64,000 bases of DNA, taken from Gigaspora margarita (lineage: Eukaryota > Glomeromycota > Glomeromycetes > Diversisporales > Gigasporaceae). The DNA lies in assembly GCA_009809945.1 (NCBI GenBank), contig WTPW01000028.1, positions 76,423 to 140,422 on the forward strand. Direction: 5' to 3'. Below, piece by piece: positions 1 through 12,463 of this stretch. Below the pieces are notes generated by a model, which was given only the letters and a program-made list of their open reading frames with translations, searched no databases and was not told where the DNA came from. Both the position numbers and the translations under genes were made by a program. Each line of letters begins with the position of its first letter. The stretch's first letter is position 1.

Positions 1-732
1 TTATTAACATTATGTTTTCAGCAAATCGAAACAAAAAAAGGCAACTATTTAATAAACAAATATAACTCGTTCGGCAACACTTCAACAAATAAATGTAACT
101 TTGACAAAACCAAGTATCTCAATTTCTCCTTTATGGACTTTCAAATATTCATATGTTGTTATAGCAACAATATTCGCAATTTTTTGCGTCTTTAGCGTCG
201 AACAAGACTAACGCAAGCAATAATAAATTATTTGAATACAAAAATTTTTTTTAGTAAAAAAAAAACAAAATAATATTGTCACATTTGGCATAAAAGTATA
301 AGATAATAAATATTGGCATGGTATGCCCTTGGGTTACTTTGGATTTTTTATTATCGATAAGATTGTCTAATATAAAAAGCAACGTAATAATTTTTTGACT
401 GATTATAATTTCGCTGAAGTAAAGCAAAGTGCTTAAACAACTTCTTTTTTTACTCTATCAATAAGTAGTTTTAGGCTCGAAGGATGCTCTGCGCCTCCAA
501 ATTATTTTTTCAGTGAATTGAAGCAGAAATCCACTTGATCAGTTTCTTGACCCTCGACTATTTAAAATTTTATTTCCGATCAATTGATTTAAGCGCTTGA
601 GAACACCCTAAGCTTGTTACACCTAATCTACAATATATAAGGTTTCTGAACTAATAATAAAAAAAACAATATTTATGTAAACCAAAATAAATAAAATATA
701 TTTATTGCAAAAAATAAATATTAATGAAAACA
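1..732. other. AT-rich stretch, no gene seen
   Basis: I see no reading frame, RNA gene or clear repeat here. It lies immediately downstream of the oxidase gene on the minus strand, so its right edge probably holds that gene's 3' UTR and poly(A) region. Confidence 0.5.
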
Positions 733-2315
733 TTATGGCAATTTTGTAGGAATACTTTGTGCCCAATTAAATAAGTTATTTGGATCATATTTCTTTTTAG
801 TTTCAACTAATCTAGGTAAATGATGACCATAATATCTAGTTCCCCAATCATCCAANNNTCTATCAATATAATTTTGATAACTAAAATAAGTAGTATATTT
901 TGCTTGAAATTCTTGACTGAATCGTAATTGTTTCTCTATACATTTAGTTTGAGTTTTATTATTATTTGACCATTTCAATTCCAATTGCATGATAGCAAAC
1001 ATATCTCTGTGAATAAAGGCAGAACTATTTACTGAAATTTTGGTTGAAAAACCACCTACACATACATCAAATATTGCACCAAAATTGCATTCAATGTCAC
1101 TAATAAAATTTAATAAAACCCTAAAACCTTCTAGAGAAAGACCTTGTGTTGGAATAATAAAAGATGTAGATTTGAAATTTTCACGAGGAACATGTGGGAA
1201 TAATATAACAGAATTCCACCAAGGCATTTCTTCGAATGTTGCATAAGAAGGATTTGATAATTCGATTAATTCTTTGAGAGCATTTCGTGCCTCTTCTTCT
1301 GGTCCCAAATATGTAGCAGTAAATAAAAGTCTATTCGGCGATAAGTTAATAAAGGGAGTCAGATTTTCGTTAAGATTTTTAAACGTTTGTGTAAAAGTTA
1401 AAAATCCCAATTCCATTTGTTCTAAAGTGTAAGAAATCTTAATTGATGTAACTAGTGGTGGAACGGGATGAATCCTGAATCTAATGGAAGTTACTATGCC
1501 ATATCCAGCATTACCAGCTCCTCGAAGTACAAAAAATAGATCAGGATTATGTGTTGAGTTAATAGGAGATATAAAAGTTCCATTTGCTGTAACCATTTCA
1601 ATGCCAATAATATTATCGCATGACATTCCATACTTTCTTGTAACGGCACCGTAACCCTAACCAATTAAATCAAATATAAATTGTTAAAATGAACTAAAAA
1701 ATATAAAAAATTTAATATAAAAAAATATTTTATAAAATTATGAATACTTACACCACCAGTAGCATGACCACCAATACCAACTTGAGGAAAAAGTCCTGCT
1801 GGAATTAAGAATCCAGATTGAGATAATTCATGATAAATATCACCTAATCTATTTCCAGGTCCAATAATAGCGGTATTTGTTTCAGCATTAATAGTAATTT
1901 GATTAAATTCTTTGACATCAATCACCATGACACCATTCTTTCCTCCAACTCCATATTCTTCAAAAGAATGACCACCAGATCTGGGAACAACCGTAATGTT
2001 TAAAGTATTTGCACAATAAATTGATCTTTGAATATCCGAAATTTTAGTAACATAAATTACCACGATGGGAAAATAAGGATTTCGACAATTAAAAACTTTG
2101 ATGCTATCATAATAATCAGGATCACCCGGATAAACGGCTAATTCATTGATATTAGAAAGGCATTCTTTGAGATGAGGTATTGGTGATAATATTTCAGGTG
2201 GATAATGAATTATATCACATCCTTTATTGTCGATATATCTAATTTTGAATGGTGTTGTTTTGACTATTAATGAAAAAAGAAAATAAAAGAGAATATATTT
2301 ATGTGGTGATAACAT
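733..2315 (-). CDS. FAD-dependent oxidase, berberine-bridge-enzyme-like (PCMH-type FAD domain), two exons
   Basis: Exon 1 is 2315-1752 and exon 2 is 1656-733. The 95-bp intron (1751-1657) has a GTAAGT donor and a TTAG acceptor and leaves the frame in phase 0, giving 495 codons. The protein starts with a hydrophobic leader (ILFYFLFSLIV) that suggests secretion. RSGGHS near residue 115 is the motif whose His carries covalent FAD. The intron falls in the glycine-rich run GGHATGG/GYGAVTRKYG. The C-terminus has the BBE-type motif YYGHHLPRL..KKKYDPNNLF. In enzymes with two covalent FAD links a Cys precedes the GxGGH run; here the segment reads GLFPQVGIGGH, so only the His link is expected. Members oxidise alcohols, sugars or secondary metabolites with O2; the substrate cannot be told. 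Three unknown bases (856-858) hide one residue near the C-terminus. Length and motifs look intact. Confidence 0.9.
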
Positions 2316-5300
2316 TCTCGTTTATTTATTTTTTTTTTTTAAAAGAAATAATTTAGTATCGTCTGAAAATGAGATCAGTTTATATAGAGCCTAGCAGAGG
2401 ACACTTAATAAACGAGTAAAGTGGTATCAAAATTCCGTTTTTTTGATGTATTAAAAGTTTCGATTTTTTTTGATGCATGACATTAATAAAAAATAGCAAT
2501 AAATCAAAGTCGTAATTTTGAAAAAGTTGTTTGTTTGTTTGTTGACTCGTCTTGTATGTTCATGAAGCCACCTCATTTATCCAATAAAGGCTTTTGGGTT
2601 TTTTTAATTATTTTTTGTTATTTATTGTTGTATGTAAAATAAATATTAAAACGTTTTAGCTGTACAGAATTAATCGTTGCATATTTTGCCACTAAATTTC
2701 TTTCTTTTTTTTTTTAATATTTACTTGTGGCTTTATTTATTAGGCCATTCTAAGTTAATTTTCGGTTAACATCACTTTCCAGGATTCTCAGAAGGGGGAT
2801 AAATGAAACGAACATAAAAATGAACAAACTATTTTTTAATGTAGTAAATCTATTATAACGAATTGACTTCAAATTAAATTTAGTTCAGAAATTCTAGTTG
2901 AGTTTCTAATCAGTTCGGATAAATTTTGATTCAGTAGTTAAACATTACACTCCTCTTACAAAAGAGAGGAGCAAAAAAAATAAAATAAATAATATAAATA
3001 AATATAAAATTATATAAAGCATTCATCCGAGAAAAAGAACTTTGTACTTCACGGTTTAAAAATTTAAACCCGTGACATCAATATGGCCTGTACATGATTG
3101 GTAACACCGGAAGGTTCCACTGACCCAAGCCATAAGTATCGTAAGGCTTCTGGGCTGTGGTGTATAAACAAATCATACAATGTAAGTAAACAGGTTATTG
3201 CGCGCAAAATATCGTGCAAAATTCTAGCAATACTTTGATGACCTTTATGACACGCCCTTCTAAATGAACATGCCAATAGGAATAGAAGATTAGAGTGCAG
3301 TAGTTTATAATAATCTCAGAAAGTATATACAGATATAAGGCCTGAGTTTTCGCCCTACTACGTACAATTTCTTCAAACTATGTCTCAGACTACAATTTAG
3401 ACTACGATGTCTCGATTATATAGTTTATAATAAGAATCGGATTCTCATAGTGTAGTAATTTTAGTTTAGTTTTATTGTTGTATTCTTTTATTAGTAGTTT
3501 GTTGTTATTAAATTGTTTTATTGTTTTTTGTAATAAATGTGATTATAATAAATTACCCCCAATATTTAAGTAATTACATATATTTGCATTCAAATGAATC
3601 ATCGGAGCTAAATTTGACCCAATATCCACTATTGCTCTCCCAAACGATGGTCGAATACAAATTTTGTCTCTCATTGAATGAAATAAATCACTGATCGAAT
3701 GGCTTAAAAATTAATATAAAAAAGTATCGATTCGAATAATTGTTTGTAATTGTTATTTCCGTAAAAGTTAAATGTTTATTTAAATATTTCGTCTTACTCA
3801 TTAATACTAGTTCTCTAGTTCTTCATAATCGAATAAAGAAACACTTCGAAAGCTCTTTTTTCAGCAGTTTTTCTTGAATCGTTTTATCGCAAACTGAAAT
3901 AATCATATATGAGAGGACAGCCAAGTAGGAACTAAATTTTAGCTCTATTTTTTAATATTTATTTTTTTTTCTCCTTTTTTTTTTGTTTTTTTTTTAAATT
4001 ATTTTATTTTATTTAAATTATATTTTAAATTATTTTTTTTATTTTATATTTGCCGTATAGCCACCAAAATAACGTATAGGTCATTAAAAAATTTATTAAA
4101 AAAAATTTTGGTGTATTTCTACTGACTCACCCTTATTTATTAATTTCAAGAATTAGAATGTTATATAAGAGGCTTCGTAGCCTGATTCTAAGATTTATAT
4201 GTAAATTAGGTTGTATTGTGTAGCAATAACTTGGATGGTGCTGATAAATTAATGATTTTCTCAATTACAGTAATTCGAATGGTAAAGTAAAAAACGTTAC
4301 TTGCTAATTAGTGATTTAAGCCGATTAAATTTTTATGCCTCGGCTAAGCCATTAAATTTTTATTGGCTTAGCCACTTAGCTATTGATATAAATTTTCTTA
4401 GTTTTATTTAAATAGAATTTCTTAATACTGTATTTCTTAATACTGTATTTAAAATTTTTATTTAACTGTTAAGTTTAAAAACAGCTAAACCTGTCGATTT
4501 AGAAAATTATTTATAAAAAGTATCTAATAAACTCAATATTTATTTGATAAAATTATTTAAAGTCATATTTAAAAATTTTTGCATCAGTATTGATCAGCAT
4601 TTTAGCTATTGGTTGAAATCTTCAATTTCACATTCTCTTAGAATGGTTTGGAACTTTATTGTGAATCCCAAAATCATTTTCCATAATAACTTCAGACAAT
4701 TTACTACTGAGAATATTGATTTTTGTTCAAAGGTTTAATTCTTAGCGTGAAAACATATATACAAAATAATGTAGTAATAATATGATACAGTTGGTAGTTT
4801 TATTTGCAATTATTGATAAGATTTCGCTTGTTACATACTTTGATACGTTCAGTTACTCTAGAAAAATCAAGAACTACTGTATAATGGCAATTCAAAAATC
4901 AAATACTGTTTTATGCCTCAGAAAAAAATAGCCTATGTTGCTGCTTTAGTTAATCTTCAGAGTATTTCAGACTTATAAAATGTTTGCTGTATAATTGCTT
5001 TGTGTTACTATTATGTTTAGCTTCGCTTTTTTTATTGTTATAAATACGGATGGCAAAAAACGTTAAAATAATGGTCATATGGGTAAACTTTTTGACTTGG
5101 TGATTATTAATAATCAAATATAAAATTTTTTCCAATGATTTATGTGATGTTGAGTAATTTCTAGGATTAAAATATAAATTTAATTACACGATTGTATGTT
5201 AATTGTAGTTACTGTATATCCCATCCCTACTGATTTTATTTTATTTATCTAGCTGGTTTGATTAAAAGTCGTAATTATTTTCGAAGTGGAAGTTTATTTC

Positions 5301-6002
5301 TGGTTTGAAATTCCGAAATATGAATACAATTAGATCCGTCCTCTTTATTATTAGAAGAGAATATTACGAGAACATCAACAGAAGATGCTGTATCTTTATT
5401 TTAAATTAAATAAAATTCCATATTTTAATTAATGTCATTTTGAAATCAAATTTATGAAATTTGTTATTTTTCATAGTAATTAAATCAAAAACTTATCATT
5501 ATTAAAACAATCAAACTTTAACTTTGACCGATTCTCGATGATTGACTGAGTTAAAAACTCAATAGAGAAGTATAATTTGATGCTCGAATAATTATTCATT
5601 CCAATTTTTACATTTTATCACAATAATTTCGAATTTTTTAAAAAATAATCATTCGTATACATAACTTAAATTACAGATATTGATTCAGTCAATGGAAATG
5701 TAACTGGCTTAATAATGAAAAAGGGAGCTTTATTAGTCATGTCAATCTGTGATTAAATAATTAAATATCCTTTGAAGGTTAATACTTCTATAACAAGTGT
5801 TTAAATTAACAAACATATGCATCTACAGTAACAATAAACTTATCAGAAAAGATTCTTAATAAAATTACAGTCTTGACTTTAACATTTTCGAGATAAAGTA
5901 GCGGAAGACATCAAAGTGCAAGCGATAATTTTTTGTAAAAACACTAAACTTCTTTAACTATTAGAAATAATAAAATTTGCTAAAGACGGTGAAAAATAAA
6001 TT
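2316..6002. other. Long AT-rich intergenic region, no supported gene
   Basis: The first ~100 bp should hold the oxidase promoter. A 70-codon minus-strand frame at 3064-3276 is slightly richer in GC than its surroundings, but I recognise no domain, splice context or partner exon, so I do not call it. Around 4118-4137 is a sequence resembling one end (CTACTGACTCACCC) of the MITE at 24908-25156; I could not find its partner end. Confidence 0.5.
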
Positions 6003-6664
6003 ATGTGCTTTATAAGAACACTACTCCAGACTTTTGAGTCTTTATTATCATCAGTTTTGGGACCAAAAGCTTTTTATAAGAATACTCTTTAACTTGTTTA
6101 CGTTATATAATAATCAATTTTATTCTGAAGTTGAAAGAATTAGCAAAAAGCCTTTTGTATGAAAATTACTCTCAATTATTTTAGTATTTCGAATTGTCAT
6201 CTTAGTTATGCAGGAATAACATTAATTAAAGCATTCATAGAATCATTACTTTGAACTAGAGATTGGAATCGTTTAACCGTTTAAAAATTGCTTCCATAGT
6301 TCCGGGCAGAATTATGTTGGTCGTAGGCCAGAATTATTTTAATGCTGGCCAAATTAAATGATTAAATGGTTAAACGATTAAACGATTAAAGAAAAACTTT
6401 AGGCGATTCCAATCTATACTTGGAACTCCTTTAAACTTAGTTCTAATCAACTTTGTTATGAAGAAAGTAAAGCAATAGCTAATGTTCTTAAAAATAACTC
6501 CACTCAAAAATTTTTGCGTATTTATAATAATAATAAGAAGGAAAAAATGTTGCCAAAATTTTTTTATAAGAACACTACCTCAATTGACTTGATTCTTTAT
6601 GATAAAAGTGGTTTAATTGACCTTAATAATAATCAACTTGTTTCTGAAGGCAGAAAACAATAAT
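6003..6664 (+). pseudogene. Leucine-rich-repeat protein remnant (ribonuclease-inhibitor-type LRR)
   Basis: Short in-frame pieces on the plus strand read as LRR units separated by stops and frameshifts: LYKNTTPDF, LYNNQFYSE, FKLSSNQLCYEESKAIANVL, FYKNTTSIDLI and LNNNQLVSEG. The pattern (alpha-helix end A-L-Y-K-N-T-T, then L..L.L..N.L..EG) is that of ribonuclease-inhibitor-like repeats, which occur in large numbers in these fungi. No open frame survives. The copy is further broken by a small palindromic element at 6260-6415. I infer a dead gene fragment; the parent gene is not in the window. Confidence 0.7.
6260..6415. mobile_element. Small MITE inserted in the LRR remnant
   Basis: About 156 bp bounded by perfect 12-bp inverted ends AGATTGGAATCG and CGATTCCAATCT. 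The interior also contains repeated TTAAACG(A)TT motifs. It separates two LRR pieces. No clean target duplication is visible. Confidence 0.55.
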
Positions 6665-6939
6665 AATGGATGCAGAAACTCATATAAACTAACACTTGAA
6701 TCTTTGTTGATTTGAAGTAGTAAACACATTAGAAGAGACAATTCATAATAATACTACTCTGATCTCTTTAAACCTTCCATAAATACTATCGATTAATCAT
6801 TATTATATGTATTATACGTTATTAATAGTTATTTGCAGGAATATTGAAAATTTTAATATTCGTATAGTTAAAAAAATAATACTAGTCATTACTGCATGTT
6901 AAATATCTTGCATTATAAAGTTTGAGATTTTTCGAGTAA

Positions 6940-7307
6940 GGCCACGCAAAGTTAATTTTTCGTTTTGCATAACCCGCCGACCCAATTTTTCAAAAAAAAA
7001 TTTTTTTTTTTTAAATTCCTATCGTGCCAATTATTCCATTTTTGCCATTTAATTTTTTTCTCCGGTGGCACCCGATGATGACCTTAATTTTCCGTAATTA
7101 CCCGGTAGGCACGATAAAAAAAAGACAAAATTTTCTGATTACATGTTATGCAAACCGAAGAATTAACTTTGCGTGACCTTCGATGTGAACATGAGTTAAT
7201 ATGACCACGTAAAGTTGATTTATAAAAAAAAAAAAAAAAATCCGACCCGCCGACCGGAATTTTGAAACACCAGGTTATGCAAAACGAAAAATTAACTTTG
7301 CGTGGCC
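6940..7307. repeat. Pair of adjacent inverted-repeat elements of one family
   Basis: The first palindrome runs 6940-7178 and the second 7203-7307. Both are bounded by versions of GGCCACGCAAAGTTAAT at the left and its complement (ATTAACTTTGCGTGGCC) at the right, with GTTATGCAAAACG just inside. Related sequence (GGCCATGCAAGGTTAAT) occurs at about 42966 and, inverted, at about 63280, inside the two large inverted copies. Confidence 0.6.
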
Positions 7308-7640
7308 TAAAATAGAGAAGCTTTTTATATTGTTTGTAATTTATTTGTAAAACATAATATCCTCCACACAGATTTTCGATCCTAAAATAAGGAACATCTT
7401 AATATGCAGTATTTGTTTTTGTTCAATATTGGTTAAGATTTAAATTTGTATTAGATACATTCGAATGGAATATTTACTGTTAATGCAAAAATTGAAAACA
7501 TTTGCAAGTTTTGAGTAATAAGCATAAGCTATGCTAGGTCACACGTAACAAATATCATTATTTTTTTTCAAAGGAATAAAATTATAAAAATTTATGTATG
7601 AGATTGACTTAAGCTAAACAGGATTATAGATAATCGATTT

Positions 7641-7860
7641 GCAGATGATCGTGAAATCGGATGATGGTGAAATTTGGGGTCTTAATTTGAAAATATAACC
7701 CCTACTAAAATCCACCTATACTCTTTTAACTCTAACCCTAAATCCTAACTCAACCATAAAAAAAAAGCAGACAAAAAAGGCCCTAAAAATTTTTAAAAAT
7801 CGTACATAAAATATATCCAAATTTCACCATCATCCGATTTCATGATCATCCGTGACAATA
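7641..7860. mobile_element. MITE, same family as 19399-19629
   Basis: The ends match in inverse orientation (GATGATCGTGAAATCGGATGATG against CATCATCCGATTTCATGATCATC). The interior shares the sequence 'AAATTTGGGGTCTT' and 'CCTAAATCC'-like runs with the copy at 19399-19629. Confidence 0.6.
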
Positions 7861-7954
7861 AATAAATAAATTCGTTTTGTAATAATTTCCCTTATCCACC
7901 TAACGCTTTTAATTGTCCTATACAATTCAAGCGTTTTATCGCATAATTGAAAAG

Positions 7955-9478
7955 TTAACTACAAGTAGTTTTCTTAATAACTGGAGAGCCTAATTGCATG
8001 TAGTATGTGATTCTTGATCAAATAATATAATAAAGATACAGTAGTATATATAATTACTCATACCATATATATCAGGTTGATTTTTTCTTTTTTTATGTTG
8101 GTCGCCCATATCATATTTGTTATGTTGATTTTTCCGTTCTTTATATTGTTGAGCAATATCATGTGTATCAATTAACGCACTCGTATATACGATATCGGGA
8201 TGTTTTTTCAAGATTGTTGAAAGCTCCGAAATTCTCTTATCAGCAGTCATAAATTCACTAACTATCTTTGATTTTTCATTATCATATTTATCAAGTTCAT
8301 CAATTCATCACATTCATCAAATTCATCGCATTCCTTCACAAAACTATGCCATTCAGAAAGCTTATTATGAATTGTGTCGGCAGTAGGTCGTTTTTGCAAG
8401 TCTGAATCCATGCATAATTTTGCCAATTCAACATAGTCGCTAGGAGTATCTAAGGCAAATTCAGGCCTCTCTCCATTGCAAATTTCAAATGCAAGTTTAG
8501 TATTTAATGAACGTCCACAAAATGGACGTATTCCAGTAGTAATTTCTGCCATAATAACGCCAAAACTATATATATCGGCTGCTGGTGTATATTTCTGATC
8601 GAATAAAACCTCAGGGGCAACATAAGGCATAACTCCATAAATTTTATTTTCTAAAATTAATTCATCACCCTTCCGAGAAAATCCTAAATCTGCAATATAA
8701 GATTTTAACGACCCAAGCCATGATTCTTCTTTATGCTGTAAAATATTTCCGCAGTGAAGATCACAATGGATGTATCCTGCTTTGTGAATTTTAATTAAAT
8801 CCTTTGATATGTCAATCAATATTGATAATTTATCTTCCCAAGTAATCTCTTCAAAATTCGATTTTAGATAATTATGAAGATCTCCTTTATTAGCATATTG
8901 GAAGACCATCATATATTCTTTCTTTTCTGTATTTTGAGTCAGTCCATATACTTCAAGCCTGCTACCACTTAATCGGCAACGCATATGGCTTTCAAACTAA
9001 CAAAAAATAAAATTTATGTAAATTGGAAATGTTATGAGCCATAGACAAAAAAATGAATTATAGCGTTAGCTTACTTCTCTTAGAAAATCACTAGAATTTG
9101 TTTTTGATCCAGGTAGAGTCTTGAGCGCTACCTTGATAGATTGTGAAGTGTTTTACTGAAAATTGGCTAAAAATACCGTACCAAATGCTCCTTTACCAAT
9201 TTCTTCTATTATATTTAATTTATCAAACGGAATCCATTCAATTGCTTTCTTATGTTCAGTAACATTAAGTTGAAACTTTTTAATACAATCATCTATATCT
9301 TAATTACCGCTGAAACTTTTTAATACAATCATCTATATCTTAATTACCGCTTGTCCATTCCTGGGTTATTCTACAAGGATCACATGACAGACACCAATTT
9401 TTTGAAGTATTATATCGATTACAACTTGTGCATTTGCCATGCCAATAGTGTCTTTTAGAAGCAAATGCATCATTATCA
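7955..9478 (-). pseudogene. Protein kinase (TKL-like, Glomeromycotina expansion), catalytic part, damaged
   Basis: Reading leftwards: a Cys motif (CTSCNRYNTSKNWCLSCDPC) at ~9430-9350, then W-I-P-F-D-K-L, the glycine loop GKGAFGTV, VALKTL with the ATP-binding Lys, and an intron at 9073-8998 (GTAAGC..TTAG). The second exon has YGLTQ, the hinge, a catalytic loop HCDLHCGN, DLG in place of DFG, YVAPEV and the C-lobe to ~8300. A C-terminal tail follows (EFMTADKRISELS, KKHPDIVYTS), then an intron from 8063 to 7990 and a last small exon 7989-7955 ending in TAA. Damage: TAA in the N-lobe at 9153-9155, another TAA just before the ...DIDDCIK segment near 9300, and a 1-base shift near 8300 between the C-lobe and tail. 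A ~41-bp tandem duplication lies at about 9265-9347. Catalytic Asp and Asn are present, so decay looks recent. It is the 3' end of a longer multi-module kinase-like locus extending to 12336. Confidence 0.8.
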
Positions 9479-10920
9479 TTGTTATTAAATGTACTTTCAA
9501 GTACCATCATATATTTGCCAGTAGTTGTGAATTGTGTTATTCCGTATATTTTAGTTATATCATTTTCTATTTGTATTTGATTTGTAAACTTGAAAAAATA
9601 AAAAATATTAATGCCAGATTATCAGAATATAAAATATTATAATATACAGCTTACTTCTTTCAAATAATCTGACGAATTCCGCAAATCAATTAAGCCTTTA
9701 AGTTCAACTGAATATGATGATGTACGCGACTGTCTGCATTTTAAAGTTGATCGTTTACCATCTGGGGTGTGGTCAATTAAAACAGCCCATTTTTACAATT
9801 TTTTGAACAATGAGTTTTTATTAGATTCATATAAATTTTGACATGATCGACATTTTTCAATTATAAATGAAAGTCGATATGCATAATAAAAAATCAAGAT
9901 AATGTAAAAGAAAAATTACACGAGGCTACGTAGAACCAGCACATCACGAGATTGCCCGATAGTCACATGTTGCCTTTAACCAATCAAAATCGTGAAATTT
10001 GATTAATCCCGGATCAGTCCGAAATCAAACCAAATGATTAAACTCAATTATTTCAAAATAAGATATATGTAAAAATGGGCTGTTTTAATTGACCACACCC
10101 CATCTAACCAAATTGCCTGAAATCTATGACCAAATTTATCATCACTAATTGTCTGAATGTTATCTAATCTATTAAAAGGAATCCACTCAATTACATTCTC
10201 ATATTCTGTAGATTTAAGTTGAAATTCTTTAATGCAATCTTCCATAATTTTATTTCCACTTGTCCATCCTTGGGCTGTTCTATGAGGGTCACATGCCTGG
10301 CACCAAGCTTCAGATGTTTACAATGTGCACATTTTCCATTCTTATAATTTCTTTCAATTTTGTCAAATACCAACATATATTTAGCATTATTTGTTTTTTG
10401 AGTTAACCCATACACTTTATGTTGGTTATCCTTTACATAATTCTTAAACTTATTAAATATGTAAATATAATTTATAATTACATCAAAATAAAAATCTCAC
10501 ATAACAATATGACAAATATAGATTTTATCTTAAATTTTACCTCTTCCAAAAGATTCATTAAATTCTGAGAACTTTTCAGTGTTTTAAGTGTTATATATGA
10601 TCGCTCGCGTATTTGTATGTATTCATTAGAAAAATTTTCCCAGAAAGTCGTATGCCATCTTTCCAGGTTGCTATAAATTCACCACCACTCTTTTGAATAT
10701 CATTTAATTGACTGAAAGGAATCCACTCAATCACATTCTCATATTCTGTGGTCTTAAGTTGAAGTTATTAATACAATCATCAATATTCTTATTTCTACTT
10801 TTCCATCCTTGAGTCGCTTCATGCGAACCACATGCTTGACACCAAGCTGGCGATGTATTATATTGATCACATAGTGCGCATATTCTATTCTCAGGACATC
10901 TTTTCAAATGAAATTTGTCA
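9479..10920 (-). pseudogene. Upstream modules of the same kinase locus (degenerate hinge-Cys motif-N-lobe repeats)
   Basis: The minus strand repeats one module: hinge (ITKIYGITQ, YMMVL), Cys motif, W-I-P-F, then a short N-lobe-like stretch ending in a splice donor. Copies are seen at 9479-9780 (DGKRSTLKC, DYLKE then GTAAGC), 10080-10430 (MYGLTQKTNNAKYMLVF, CIKEFQLKSTEY, WIPFNRL, AIWLDG) and 10545-10920 (ENRICALCDQYNTSPAWC, NIDDCINNF, WIPFSQL, TLKSSQNLMNLLEE). Frames are broken by shifts, for example near 10620-10640, and the glycine loop and Lys are missing in these copies, so even when whole they would have been pseudokinase-like modules. The 3-kb run suggests tandem internal duplication of one exon set. 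I infer that the locus is dead. Confidence 0.65.
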
Positions 10921-10929
10921 AATACCAAC

Positions 10930-12004
10930 GGGAAGATTATACAACAGTTAACCCAGTGATGATCACAGATGATCATGGATGATCACCCTCTATATAATCA
11001 CAAAATAATGTAAACAAATACTAGATGATATAGAATCAGGGCCACGGAAAATTTTGGATATTGGGTAGTTTCAAGAACTACTTTACAGAAACTAGTACTT
11101 TTTTTTAGATGAGTTTAAGATAGTTTAAGATAATATTAAAGTTATTAATATTACTTTTTTTATAATTAAAAGATTATTTTAAGATTTAAAATCTAAAAAT
11201 AATAATATTATTATGGTTTAATAATTATAAATTATTATAAGATAATTATATGATTATTGGTTAAGATTATTTTAAGATGTTTTTAAGATTTTACTAAGAT
11301 TTTTTTAAGATGATGATAAGATTATTTTAAGATTATTTTAAGATTACTATAAGGTTATTTTAAGATTATTTTAAGATGGTTTTAAGATTATTATAAGATA
11401 AGATTATTATAAGATTAGTTTAAGTTATTATAAGATTATTAGGAGTATTATAAGATTATTATAAGACATAATTTTGATAATTTTATTATAATCTTTAAGA
11501 TTATAATAAATCAATGGAAAAAAATTAGGTAGTTTCTGTAAAGTATGAACCAGTGCTATCTTCATGATAATCACTTCACATAATTAAAAAACAGCCTAGT
11601 TAGGGTTTAGGTTTAATCGTTAGGGTTAGTGTTAGTGTTAGATTAAATGATAATATAGGTTAGCCCAATTTTGATAGTGCTAGTAAACAAATGATTAATT
11701 GCATGATTGCACATGATGTGATTAATGATCACTGGGTTCACTATTCTTGAATGTCCCTAGATATCAAATCATACTATGTACAACAAGAACGTATATGAAT
11801 ATATACATACTGTACAAATAATTTTAGATGAAATTATATGAGTTGGATTTTCTTGCCCACAAATAGAATTTCCTCAGTGAATAGAATGCATTATTTAGTT
11901 TTGTGGGAATGTTTATATTTTTTGACCAATAAAACTTACTATATGATTATATAGAGGGTGACAATTTGAGATAATTACTGGGTTAACTATTGTAAAAGTG
12001 TCCC
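10930..12004. mobile_element. Merlin-like non-autonomous element with 9-bp target duplication
   Basis: Flanked by identical AATACCAAC at 10921-10929 and 12005-12013. The ends are inverted: GGGAAGATTATACAACAGTTAACCCAG at the left and, read inward from the right, GGGACACTTTTACAATAGTTAACCCAG. The same end (..GTTAACCC/GTGAACCCAGTGATGATC..) bounds the large ISXO2-transposase elements at 40.8-64 kb, and 8-9-bp duplications are typical of Merlin. No coding capacity. An extra internal copy of the end at about 11735-11757 (TGATCACTGGGTTCAC..GTCCC) suggests a nested or composite element. Removing it rejoins the kinase segment on both sides (TNEYMLVL / FDKFH). Confidence 0.75.
11120..11480. repeat. Low-complexity tandem repeat (TTTTAAGATTA-type)
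   Basis: About 360 bp of imperfect 10-12-bp repeats of the kind TAAGATTATTT, inside the Merlin-like element. It is bracketed by inverted GTAGTTTC..ACTTTACAGAAACTA and GGTAGTTTCTGTAAAG sequences. Confidence 0.7.
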
Positions 12005-12336
12005 AATACCAACATATATTCATTAGTGGCTGTATTTTGGGTTAGACCATATAAGTTACTTTAATTTTGTGATCCTTGACATAATTCATAAACTTATTAG
12101 ATAGGTAACAATTTAATAGTATATAAAAAGGAAGCTGCATGTGATAATAATAAGACTAATACAGATTTTATCTTACATCATCCAATAGATTCATTAAATT
12201 CTGAGAACTATTTAATGTTTTAAGTGTAATTACACATTGAGGCATATGGCATTTATGCTTAGATCGTATGCCATCTATCCAATTGGCTAAAAATTCATTA
12301 CCACTCTTGTCAATAGTACTTAATCCATTAAAAGGA
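12005..12336 (-). pseudogene. Further N-lobe/hinge module of the kinase locus
   Basis: On the minus strand, from 12336: FNGLSTIDKSGNEF, ANWIDGIRS, VITLKTLNSSQNLMNLLDD, then a donor-like GTAAGAT, a short intron, and LYGLTQNTATNEYMLVL running into the target duplication at 12013. It is interrupted at its 5' side by Merlin-type sequence at 12337, so the start of the locus is missing. Confidence 0.65.
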
Positions 12337-12458
12337 GGGTAATTTGAAGAAGAGTGAACCTAGTGATGATCTCGAATTGTGTCACCCTCGATATAATCAC
12401 ATGTAATTTTGATTGGCCAAAAAAAGTAAACAAATATCAGGTGATATTTATAAAATTG
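12337..12458. mobile_element. Merlin-like terminal fragment
   Basis: Starts GGGTAATTTGAAGAAGAGTG and is almost identical for ~120 bp to 40807-40927, both ending at TTTATAAAATTG. It carries the shared end motif AACC(C/T)AGTGATGATC and the subterminal GTGTCACCCTC. Confidence 0.6.
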
Positions 12459-12463
12459 AATTA

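Noticed and set aside
1040-1246. 68-codon plus-strand frame inside the oxidase gene
   Set aside because: Antisense shadow of a well-supported coding exon.
3064-3276. 70-codon minus-strand frame with slightly higher GC
   Set aside because: No recognisable domain, neighbour exon or regulatory context.
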